In this document: positions 1 through 12,200 of the stretch, one piece after another
How the letters are laid out: every line of letters begins with the position of its first letter
How positions within the stretch are numbered: position 1 is the stretch's first letter
From: Symbiodinium natans
Taxonomy: Eukaryota; Sar; Dinophyceae; Suessiales; Symbiodiniaceae
Assembly: GCA_905221605.1 (NCBI GenBank)
Contig: CAJNDS010002406.1
Location: 1-64,000, forward strand
DNA length: 64,000 nt
Reading direction: 5' to 3'
Notes under the pieces: model-generated
What the model saw: only the letters and a program-made list of their open reading frames with translations
What the model was told of the DNA's origin: nothing
Database searches by the model: none
Translations under genes and position numbers: made by a program

Positions 1-202
1 TAAACCCTACACCCTAAACCCTAAACCCGAAACCCTAAACCATAAACCGATGACTACTCGGACCCAGAGTAGGCCCTGATTCCCTTTTTGAGGTTTGGGT
101 TCCCCCAAGCAGGGCACAGGTATTTTCCTAGGTTACTCCTGGGTCTGTTTGAGGTTTCAACACAAAACCCCAAACCCTTTCGGGTTTGCGGTCCCACTTC
201 AG

Positions 203-3200
203 GATGTGATTCGACTCGACGACCAGCTGACGAAAGAGGTACCGGGAGGGTTCTTAGGAGCCCAATAGGTGAACCTTAAAACTTTGTGGGTATACTAAAC
301 CCCGACTAAAAGAAAAGTTCAGACTTTCCGAAGCCAGGGTATTGGGCAACCAAGGGTTTCGGGTTGAGGGCTTGGGGCCTTTTTTAGGGTTTAGGGTTTT
401 TAGGGCTGTGGGGTCACGACTCGGTGCCTGCACACCTTCAATCCTCAAGGCAACCCACAAACCTTTGCATCCTTAGACACCCCGAGACTCCGAAAGCAGT
501 TGGCCGCTCGCCCTGAAATCCCACGCCTTGACCCTAAAGCCTAAACCCTAAAGCCTAAAGCCTAAACCCTAAACCCTCAACCCTAAACCCTAAACCCTCA
601 ACCCTAAACCCTAAACCTTCTTTCCCTCGGTTCAAGCTGCCGGTGGGCAATCTGCCCTTCGTCATTCATTTGGGGGGTAAGAAGGAACCCCTAATATAGA
701 CCCCCAAAATAGTAGGATCCCCTTATCAGAAGGAGCCCAATAAGGTCCCCCTAGCATCGTAAACCCCTGCTTGTTAGTATGATTGAACTTCTTTGTTCAG
801 GCGTTTATACCCGAAAGATGGCGGAGAAGCTAAAAACAACCCTACAAACCCTTAAGCTTGGGATGTTCCCTCTTCTACTAACAGTCCTTAATAGGGATTA
901 TAGTGCCTCTTATCAGTCCCTATCAAGGACTGTTAGTATGAGGGGGAACATCCAACCTGAAGCCCTCACAGCCTTTCGCCTCCGCCCCTGCGCAGACGGG
1001 ACTTCGGAAGAGTTTACAGGAGGAGAAGAAAACTCTCATGGCTCAGGCTCGTCTAGCCGCTTCAGTTTAGGGGTCAGGGTATAGTGTTTTAGGGTTTTAG
1101 GGTTTAGGGTATAGGGGTTTAAGGGGGTACCCTGAACCCTGAACCCTAAACCCTGGGTGTTTAGGGCTTAGGGTTCCTGATGTTTCCCCTCAGCCCATCC
1201 GAAACGAATTGCTTCCCGTTCAGCCCTCGGAAAGGCTTCAGGGCTTAGGTTTCTAAACTACTTGGAAGAGTCGGGGAGTACGTTCTAGCGAGCTCGAGTT
1301 GGGGCATGTGGGGTGCGAGCCTACTAGAGTCCATTGGATGCGTCCTTAGGGGTGCACTTTTCGGGTTTAAGGTCAATAAGGCCCTAAACCGTAAGCCCTT
1401 CCACCCTAAATCCTCAACCTTCGACCCTAAACCCTAAATCCTGAGCCCTTAGACCCTAAACTCGGACTCCTGGGCTTTTGGTTTAGGGGTTTAGGGTTCA
1501 GGGTTTCGGGTTGAGGGTTTAAGGGGCACACGCCCCTTGACCCGAAGCCCTGGCAGACCCTAGGAGCACCAGTCTCGAAGCCCCACCAAATCTGTGCCCG
1601 GGATGGGGAGGATCTTTTGGCTTAGGGTTTAGGGTTTCGGGTTTAGGGTTTAGGGTTGTTTGGGCTTCCTGTCATATGGGGGGCTTACGATATGCGGGGT
1701 ATTGGGGTCCATATTATACAGGATTCCTCTTATTTTTTGGGTCTATATGAGGGGTCCCTTAGTATCGTAAACCCTCATATTTGGTTTCTTTTACCAAAGC
1801 CAACGAAGCAAGACATGATCCCACCTTGCAGGTGCAGAATTTGGTGGTGCAACTGGAGACCTCGCGCCTGGCTGCGCGCCCCCTTAGAGTCAGCGTTTAA
1901 GGGGGGCCTCATGTTCGAGTTGAGGGATAAAGGCTTTGGCAGGGTTCAAAAGGGGAGCCCTAAGTCAGGTGCGCACAAAGGACATGATGCCAAAAACAGA
2001 GCTTGGTGCAATGAGACTCAGAGGGTCTGAAAGAGGGTCTGCCCAGGTTGAGTCCACCCAGCGTGAGCTCACGGACGTCACCAACAACAAGGCACCGAGC
2101 TCTCGCTAAGACCCCTCTGAGCCCATTTTTCCTCATCTCTGAGGGTGTGAGCCTTTGACCAGTAGGGCCTCACTTGCCCGAGAGGCTGAGGTTAAGAAAT
2201 GAGATGGTCGCTTCTAGGCATAGTCCCACCACCCCACTCCACCCCACCCCCCAAAAAAAATAACATTAATAAAATACATAAATAAATAAATATGTATATA
2301 TATATATCTATATATATATAAAGAAAATGTGAGCCCTCAAGCCTCTGCTTTCGGGTCTCAAGACCCTTTGCATCGTCATGGATTCTGCAAGGAATACGCC
2401 ATGCGTGCTTACATCCTAGCAGCTTGTTCGTTGAAATCAAGCCAATCCCCCCATCCCCCCTCCCTCCCATCCCCCCTCCCTCCCATCCCCCCTCCCTCCC
2501 ATCCCCCCTCCCTCCCATCCCCCCTCCCTCCCATCCCCCCTCCCTCCCATCCCCCCCCCCATCCCCCCCTCCCCCCCCATCCCCCCCTGGATGCCCTCAA
2601 CTTGGCCCTTCAGCCCAGGCGACCCTAAACCCGAAACGACCCCGCTGGAGCATAGTTGAAAGGTTTAAGGATGCCAAAAGTTGATTTGCTTGAGCCTATG
2701 TGAAACGTTGGGGGGTAGCACCAGGACCCAAACAGGAGCTGAAGCCAGCTTGAAGGAGGGGCAGCTCCATCAATTCAAGCCCAACAACCTGACGCGGGGG
2801 GTAGGGGGGGGGAGGGGGGGAGGGGGTAGGGGGGTGGGGGGGTAAGGGGGGGGTTTTTCCCAAAGGGGCCTGTGCGAAAACGCCTATGGTCCGTGAGTCT
2901 GTGCGGTGTGGGTGGCCTGGCCCTCCATGGAAAAGCTGCCCGGTTACCCCCTACCGCCGCCCCCCCGCGTTTTGAGGGAAAGAGGGAGGTTTTCACCTCC
3001 TTTTCCCATCCAACACGCCGCCAGGGTCGGCGGACCCTACAAAACCCTAAAACCCGAAACCCGAAGCCCTAAACCCTAAACCCCGAAGCCCCAAAACCCC
3101 TAAGCCCTACCCCCGAATCCCCGCGAGGTGCGCCTGGAAAGTATTCTCCGGGACACCAAGCCACTTCCTTGGCACACTTCGTCATGCTTAAAGGCTTGTT

Positions 3201-6200
3201 TGCTAAGTATTAGGCTTTATGGTTTGGGGTTTGGGGTTTGGGGTTGGGGTAGCTGCAAGTGTAGTCTTTTGGGGATGCTGCTATGGAGCATCCAAGGTTT
3301 AGGGTCTAGAGTGTACAGGCCGCTGCAGGGCATCAAGTGTACAAGGTCGAGAAAGCGTCGCTGTGGTCTGCACTCGCCGTAGGTCTACTGTTTAGGCTTT
3401 TGCCAGCTTTTGCCCGCACACCCTAAATCCACCCTGAACCCTAGACCCTGAACCCGACAAACCCTATCAACCCCATATACCCAAATCCTAGGTACCCCGA
3501 TGCACCCCTGTAGACCCCAACGACCCCAAACGCTCCGCCCAGCCTGAAACCCTAGACTGCCCGACCTGGCCATATTGAGCTTGCTTTTCCCCATCCAACC
3601 TATCCCGTCTACAACATTCTGCAACCCTTCCAACTTAAGGTTTATGGGGTTTAGGGCTTAGGGCTTGGTACCCTGCAACCCCTTAACGGGAGCAGACAAG
3701 GAATCATTAGGAACCATGTAGGATGACTTACTGTTGGTTTGCAGGGAATGAGGGATTTAGGGCCTATGTATATATATATATATATGTACCTTTATATAGG
3801 GTACCTCATTCCCCCATTCCCTACTAACTAACAGTAAGAAGATGGAGATGCAAGGTCGGCGATGCAGAAGATGACCTTGGAACAGCAGGTCGAGCAAAAG
3901 TCTCACGCCCAGCGCGTGGCGATGCTGGAGAAGGCGCGGAGCACCTCCTCATCAGTCAGGTCCAGTGTCCCTAAAGCCCTATACCCTACACCCTATGAGC
4001 CCTAAAGTCCTAAAGCCAATGAAGAGTAGTTGGGCTTTCGGGTTTAGGATTTAAGGGCCCCTCGGCCTCACGAACCTCGGTGTGCAATAGTGCGGGCCCC
4101 TTTGCAGGCACTCGCATGGTGTGCCCCAAAACCCAACACCCTAAAATCCTAAAACCCTAAAATCCTAAACCCCAAGCCGCCAAGGACCCCTGTTAGAGCA
4201 ACGTCCCAAAGGCCATCTCATGGACCCTGGGCCCTCAGCTCTTTCCCCCTGAGGGCCGGCACCCCAACCCCCAAACCCAGGTACCTTCATCCCTGAACCC
4301 CGAACCCTCAACTCCAAACCCTAAATCCCTATCCCTGAACCCTGAACCCTGAACCCTAAACCCTAAACCTTAAACCCTAACCCCTAAACCCTAAGCAACC
4401 TTAAACCCTAAACCCTAAACCCTAAACCCGAAACACCTTCATCCCCATCCCTACAGCTCCACGTGCAGGTGATCTCCGACGAGCGGGCCGAGCGGCGGAA
4501 TCTCGTCAACGAGACCATGGAGGCCTGGGAGAAGGGCGGATGAGGGATTGGTAGGTTTGGGGTTTAGGGTTAGGGTTCAGGGTTTAGGGTTTAGGGTTCA
4601 GGGTTTAGGGTTCAGGGTTCAGGGTTCAGGGTTCAGGGTTCAGGGTTCAGGGTTCAGGGTTCAGGGTTCAGGGTTCAGGGGTGGAATGTTTTGGGGGTGA
4701 GGCTTGATTTTCATGATTTGGGGTTTCCGATCTTTAGGGTTTAGGGTTAGTGGATTTAGGGTTGTGGGTTGACAGGTTGCGGGCTCAGCGTATCCTCTGG
4801 GTATGTGCCCCCCCCCCTAAGTTCCGTCCCTGATTACAGTCCAAGCCCGCAGTAGGCTTTCAGGGCGCAGCGATCCCGGCCGCACGGAGGTCAGCTCCCA
4901 GAGAGAGGAGACCCTGGACGCACTGCGCAAGGCGAACCAAGAGGCGACCATAGCGTTGTGTTGAATTCGTATGAGTCTACTATACTATGGAATCTATATT
5001 TTTTGCTGATTATAGGATGATTCCATTTTATGGTTAACCATGCTATGGCGAACGTATCTTTCTAGGTAGGGGGGTTCTTGGGCAGAGATTCAGCCTTCAC
5101 CTTGTTGGGGGGGTAGGGGGGTTTTGGGGGGGGGGGGGGGGGGGGGGGGGGGGTTTGCAGTTGTAAAGAGACCACAAATCGGTTTTCTTGCCATATACTT
5201 GGAAATCCGGAATTTTGGGTTTTGGGCTTGAGAGGGCTTGGGATGTTTCCGGGTTTTCTCCTGCAGGGCGCCTCGCCTAAGGGGCAGCGCTGTACCTGCA
5301 GGGTTTTACCCCACACCCCGTTCTGTCGCGCCCGTGCAGATTACCGAAGTCAAGCGCCACCGCTTTGAGAAAGAGGAGGAGATCGAACGGCTCAAAGTCT
5401 TGCGGGGGTCCTCAGTTGACCCAGAGTGCCCAATACCCCTCAAATTCAGGAAGAGTCCTTGCCTCAAAGTCCTATGGGGATAATATAGGTTAAGGGGTCT
5501 AAGGGATTTTCTTTATTCAACCGGTCTGTATCCTCTTGTAGTTATACTTCTCATGTTCTTCTGCAAGCCACCCACAACTCCCATTCTGGCTAAGCAGGCC
5601 CACATGAGTTATGCTGCGCCTCGTGGGGCTCTAAATCCCGAACTCCCAACAGCCCCTTGGGCCCGAAGCCCTAAACCCTAAGCCCTAAACCTTCTGCCCA
5701 GCAAACCCCAAACCCTAAACCCTAAGCCTTAGGGCCTTAGGGTTTTGGGTGCCGGTGGGGGGCTCAGCATGGGATCCCACAACAGAAAGCCAGAAGCTTG
5801 CCGATGCCCCCCTCCTTGTCACCCTAGACTCCCTAGACCCTAAATTCTAAACCCCAAACACCCCAAACCCTAACCCTAAACCCAAGAAGTTTTATGAGCC
5901 CTAAACCGTAGAGCTCCTAAACCCGAAGCCCTAAGTCCTTAAACCCTAAGCTCGGCCTTGAATACTAAACCCTCAGGCCTCCTTTCCAGAAGGTGCCATG
6001 TAAGCGCTTAGAACCCTGAGCCCTACACCCCAAGCCCAAACCCAATCCCGCTCGACGCCGGAGAAGCCCGAGGCTGCAAGCCCAGGAACAGCGCAATGCC
6101 GAGCAACTGGTGACGGCACCGCGGACGCAGGGTTTAGGGTTTAGGGGTTTAGGGGTTTAGGGGGTTTAGGGGTTTAGGGGTTTAGGGGTTTAGGGGTTTA

Positions 6201-9200
6201 GGGTTTAGGGGTTTAGGGTTCAGGGTTTAGGGTTTAGGCGGTAGGGTTTAGGGTTCCAGGCGTATGGCCTTTTCATCTTTGCTGGTAGGCCTTCCCTGTG
6301 CCGTGTGCACATGTCGCACGCTTTGTTTTCTATCTAAGGTTGATCTAAGTTCCGGGCCTTTGAGCACGGTCTCAGGAATATATTTACAAGTACAAAGGGC
6401 CCAGAATATAACGAGGATTGGATGTCAGTCTTTCGGCAGCTGCTTTTACATGAGCCCGAACCACCTTTTTTTGAGACTTGAGGCTTGCGTAGCTGGGTTT
6501 GGGGTTTAGCCCCCCACCCCCCCACCTTCCCGGCCCCCCAAACCACCGGCAAAAGTTTAGCCCCCAAGGTGGACAAATACCACGCTGTGGTCGCATCCCA
6601 TGAAGCGGAGATGAGGCAGATCCAGGCCGCTGGGGTGGCGGGGGGTGGCGGCGGATGTTGGTTTGAAGCTGCAGGCGGGAAAGTTCGAGTATGGGGTTGG
6701 GGTATCTGGGGGAGCGCGTGGCTGAGTAGCAAGCTCTGCCTCAGTTCGCGGGCAGATTGTTGGACTAGCGGTTTCAGCCAGGATCTCATGATGATATGCA
6801 CAAGTGTACCATGCGAGCTGACCGTTGGGATTGTTGACAGATGTTGACAGATGCCTAGTGCTTTCGGTTGTTCGTCTCGTAATCTTACTCACATGTTTTT
6901 GTTGGGCTGCATTGCAACATGCAAGCTGTCGCGATTTGGTGCATTGAGAAGTACAAAGAGCCTTTGAGCCGACCAGAGTTGGCGTACATCAGAATGTCCC
7001 CGCTCTGGGGCTTGCATGGAAAATTTGTGGGCGATGCCCTTCCTCCAGATGCACCATGTTGTGGTGGATCAACGGAAATGCCGCACATGCTGCAAAGGCC
7101 GGTGACAAGTGGAATGTATAAGCTCAAAGAACACACGTGGTTCCTCCGACTCCGCGAAAAGAGCAACTTGGCCCACTTGACCCTGAAAATCTACAGCTCC
7201 ACGCCCGAAAGCACTGAAACCCTGGAAACGAACTCCAAATCCGAAGGCCGAAGCGCCCAGCCCTTCCCCTCATTCCTTCCAGGTCGAAGAGTCCCCAAAA
7301 ACCCGTTAGAAGACTCGACGCAGGGTTTAGGGTTTGGGGTTGAGGGTTGGGATGTTCACCCTAAATCTAGCAGTCCTTACTTGGGATTTATAGTAAATGT
7401 TAGTGTGAGGGGGGGAACATCCGAAGTTGAGAGTTGTTGAGGGTATCCCGGAGGGAACCCTAAACCCTAAACCCTAAACCCTGAACCCTAAACCCTAAAC
7501 CCTAAACCCTAAGCCCTAAACCCTAAACCCTAAACCCTAAACCCTAAACCCTAAACCCTAAACCCTAAACCCTAAACCCTAAGCCCTAAACCCTAAACCC
7601 TAAACCCAGTTGCTTAGGGTATCCCGGACGCGAACTCATTTCCCTGGTCAGATGCTCCTGGAGTGCGAGCGTGAGGAGGCGGCCAGGAAGATGGCCGAGT
7701 ACACCTGGCAACCTTGGGCTTCGGATCTAAGGGCTCCCTGTGTGGTTTAGGGTTTAGGGTTTAGGGTTTAGGGTTTAGGGTTTAGGGTTTAGGGTTTAGG
7801 GTTTAGGGTTAGGCCTCTAGAACTCTGGAACTTTATAGGCCGCTATAAGACTTTAGGGCTTTGAACTCTAGGGTTTAGGGTTCCTGAAGATAACGCGCCA
7901 ACCCTCGAGTCGGGGCCGGCTTCCGAAGACTAGCTTTAGGGGCTTTGCGTTCTGGGGCCTGCTTCCCTGGATCCTTAACCAGAAGCCTGAAACCCTGTAG
8001 AGTTTAGGGTTTAGGGTTAGGGTTTAGGTTCAGGAGTTTCGGGTTTAGGGTTAGGGTGATTTTTCGGGGCTGGAAACCCAAAACCAACCTGAAGTCCACG
8101 CAACCCCTGTCAAGTGCCGAAGGGCTTAGACGGTCGGATTGGGGGTTTGGGGTTTGGTTTAGGATATAAGGGTCTAGGAGATAGGGGTTTAGGGTCTAGG
8201 ATTTTGGGTTTGGGGTATAGGTTTAGGGATATTCCGGGGGGTTGAGAGTACGTAGTACTTAAGGGTATCTTACAGGGTACATTCTTTTTTGGGAAGGGAG
8301 GTCCTGGGAAGCCTTGCAGCTCCGAAGAGGGGTTCAGAGTTTGGGTCTAGGGGGTCTAGCCGATCTAAGGTCGGAACCAGGGGCTCTTAGTATGGCCCCT
8401 TATCCTTGCTGAAAAGGGATCCGAAGTATGGGCCCTTTGTTGTATAACGTGTTTTTGCAGGGATAGTAGGGTCCCCAAATTGAGCGCCAGGCTCCAAGAC
8501 ACCTACGCGGCGGCGAAGAAGAGCATGGAGCAGAGGCTCGAGCAGTACACCCACTGCTGCGAGGACAGCCAGGTTTAGGGTTTAGGGTTTGGGGTTTAGG
8601 GTTTAGGGTTTAGGGTTAAACCCTAGGGTTTAGGGTTTAGGGTTTAGGGTTTAGGGTTTAGGGGTTCGAGTACTTCAGTGGCACCCTTTTGCCTTTTTTG
8701 GGGGCTTCGAGGTGCCCCAAAACACAGCAGCCGACCCCAAAAAGGGTACCCCGACTGTGTCGACGAAAATGTTGGGGGTAGTGTTACGTGGGACAAGAGA
8801 GACCATCATGAACTCAATTTTCGCCTCCTGCAGCACCTGCACTACCTGCTTTGGGGGGGCTAGGGGTGTTTTTTGGGGGTAGGTCGTGGTTTAAACGGAA
8901 ATGTAGCCGAAGCTGCGGATTTTGTCTTCGCATCTGGCCAGCAACCCTAAGCCTCAGACCGTATCCAGAGTGTAGGGTTCTGCTCTTTTCGCCGCTCGGT
9001 CTCCTGATGTTAGGCGGCCCCAGACATATGGACCCCAAGCTTGGCACCCCAACCCCTAAACTCCAAACCGGAAACTGGGCCTCAGACCCAGCGGCTGGCC
9101 CATCTGAACCCTGAACCCTGAACCCGAAACCCGAAACCCTAAACCCCGAACCCTGAACCCTAAACCCTAAACCCTAAACCCTGAACCCTGAACCCTAAAC

Positions 9201-12200
9201 CCAAAACCCTAAACCCTAAACCTTGAACCCGAGACTTGGTGCGACCCCCTCCATCCTGGCCAGGACCTGCGCTCACTGATCTGCCTCCGAGAGGACGAGA
9301 AGACCAAGGCCTGTGCCCTGAAGACGGAGTTGGGGTTTAGGGTTTAGGGTTTAGGGTTTAGGGTTTAGGGTTTAGGGTTTAGGGTTTAGGGTTTAGGGTT
9401 TAGGGTTCAGGTTTGAAGGATTTGCAGGGTCGGGTTCAGGATTCGGGGCTCAGGGTTCGCGAGCCTCGGTGCTTGGAGTCGCGGCTTGGGGTGCGCCCTT
9501 CCTCTTCCCAACCCCAAACCCTAAACCCTACAAGCCCTAAACCCTTTAAGTCCTAACCTTCTTAAGTTACTGGTCAACCTAAACATGCATAAAAGGCGCA
9601 GCCCAAACCCCAAGCCCTAAACCAAAACCCTAAACCCAAGGCTTTGTGGTGAAGGGTTCCGGGGCTCTGGGGGCTCTTGGGACTGAGGGTCCCAATAAGG
9701 GCCCATCATTTCTTTCAATAGTGCCAGGCCCTAAACCCTAAACCCTAAACCCTAAACCCTAAACCCTAAACCCACTTTGGGGGGGGCAGTTAGGTAGGGT
9801 CCTTCGGAGCTTCGGGTTGGGCGCCAGGAAGCGGAAAAGGCCAAGCGCGCTCACCTGGAGGAGCAGGTGGGTACTATCAGGGCCTGAATCAGTAGAATAG
9901 GGTTTAGGGTTTAGGCTTCAGGGTTTAGGGTTCAGGGTTTAGGGTTAAGGGTTTAGGGTGATTGTGGTACAAGTATAAAGGGACCATAAGGGAATACTAC
10001 TGTTAGTAATTATGCCGACCCCTTTTTTTAGTGAGGGGTAGGCTTTGGCGTTCAGGCGTTTGGGATTCTAGGTCTTTTGCTGTATGGCTGAATGTTTGGG
10101 GTTGAGATCAGTCACCGATTGTTGGGGTTGAGATCAGTCATCGAGAACGACCCCGAGCTCTGCTAGTAGTTGCTAGTACTTCTGTATGGTTTTCGGACCG
10201 ACTTGCGCGGGCTGCCTTTCTGCAAAAAGACAGTTCTCCCAGACCCTGGCCATGTTCGCAATTTTCCTGATCTGGTCTCAACACCCCAACTAAGAAATGT
10301 TAGAGGGTCTACCGTGTTGGCGCAGCCAAAGGCAGACTACCCATCTCTTGCCCCAGGCGCTCTCAGTGACTGGAGTGATCCGGATCCATATGCGTTTATC
10401 TACGTTGCGGCTTTATGTTGCGTTTAGGGTTTAAGGCTAGGATTTAAGGGTAGAAGAACTATACGAAGCAGTGCAACACTCTTCAATACGACGCTTGTCC
10501 ATACCATGCTACTGCTTTACTATACCGACCATGCCTATATGACACCTACAACACACCCTCGCTTGCACCTGTACTTCTATCAACACGTACTATATTCTGC
10601 TATACATTACTACGCTGTACTGTATGCCCTAAACCCTAACCTAAACCCTAAACCCCTAAACCCTAAACCCTAAAGCCCCCCCAAAGCCTAAAGCCTAAAC
10701 CGTAAACCCTAACCCCCCCAGATCTCCTTCTGCCCCTTCTCCACACCCCTCAAGGTCAAGAGCCTCGTCGCGAGGATGGACGTGGTCCAGGAACTTGGGA
10801 TGCCTTGAGCCCTCAATACCCCGAAGCCACACTATGAGGGCTTAGGGTTTAGGGTTTGGGGCTCACAGAACGTATAGTAGAGTTTCAACAGCACAGAATA
10901 CACAATGCGATCTGAAACGTAGCAAATATTACGCTACATGAGACTTATATCTATATCTATATCCATATATCTCTATATATATATATATATATATAGGGGC
11001 CGGCTTGGGTTTTAGGATTTTGGGCTAAGGGCCGCAGTTGCGGAGGAGTTTGGTTTAGGGGTCTAGGGTTTAGGGTGTAGGGGTTCGGGGGTCTAGCGGT
11101 TCAGGGTTTACGGTGTTAGGGGTTCACGATTTTCGGATTTGGGGTTTCGGGGGGTTTACGGGTTCAGGGTTTAGCGCTCTGTGCGGCGCCGCTTCTGACC
11201 CCAAAACAACCCATGGCAGGTAGGAGCCTACGAGCCGATCAAGCAAGGCAACCCCCCTAAACCCCAGTGTATAGTTTACAATCCGAAGGTTAACCAGCCC
11301 CCAAAAAAGCCGGTAAGTGAGCTCCTTTCAAATTGAGGGGGACCTAGTTGAACCCTAAACGCGGGTTTAGGGTTTAGGGTTTAGGGTTTAGGGCCGCTGG
11401 CAGGAGTCGGCGGACCAAAACGAAGAGCGGGCAAAGAGAGCCGAAGCCGAGCATCTTGTCTCAGTGACACTCTGCACGGGCCTGGAGTCGCCGGAGTCGT
11501 TGAAGACGGTTTGTCCTCGTCTTCTACAGAGCAAGGCTAGGGTGAGGGTTTTGGGCTTAGGGGCCGACAGACAGGGGCGCAAGATTCTCGAATCCCCAAA
11601 GCCCTAAGCAGATGAAACCAGCACGTGGGCCGTTCCCTAAATTATGGTCCTTTCTGGGGGCACCCTCAATCATCCTAAGTCCATGCTCCGTGATGAAATA
11701 TGAGCCCAACACGGGTGTAGGGTTTAGGCTTGATGGCACAGCAAGCTGTGCACAGGGCACAGTGAGCGCCCCCAAGCTGACGCGGTCTTGTGGTGTCAGG
11801 GCCATGAAGAGAGCAGGTGACTCGTAAAGCCTCCATTAGGCAGCACAGTCTGTATAGTCCTTATAGCATCCCAGAGGCCACCTTTAGTTCTCGTAGGAAG
11901 CTGAACAAGCACCCTGAACCCTAAGCCCTTATAAACCCTAAAGCCTAAACCCTAAACCCTAAACCCTAAACTCTAAACCCTAAACCCTAAACCCTGAACC
12001 CTGAACCCTGAACCCTAAACCCTAAACCCTAAACCCTAAACCCTAAACCCTAACCCCCACCGAGGGTGCAGAAGCGCGACGCGCGCATCCTCAGCCTCCA
12101 GCAGTCCGTGACCGTGGCCGAGCAGAAGCCGCTTGCCGCACATATCTTTTTGCGGTGTTTGCAGTGCTCGGCAGGGACCCGAAGCCCCAAACCCCAATCC

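Noticed and set aside
1-52. Telomere at the left end of the window
   Set aside because: Only about 50 nt of degenerate CCCTAAA, no better than dozens of internal arrays, and followed at once by an exon (203-238). It fits the intronic pattern.
2329-2684. Proline-rich open frames
   Set aside because: They translate a C-rich minisatellite; no splice signals or conserved residues.
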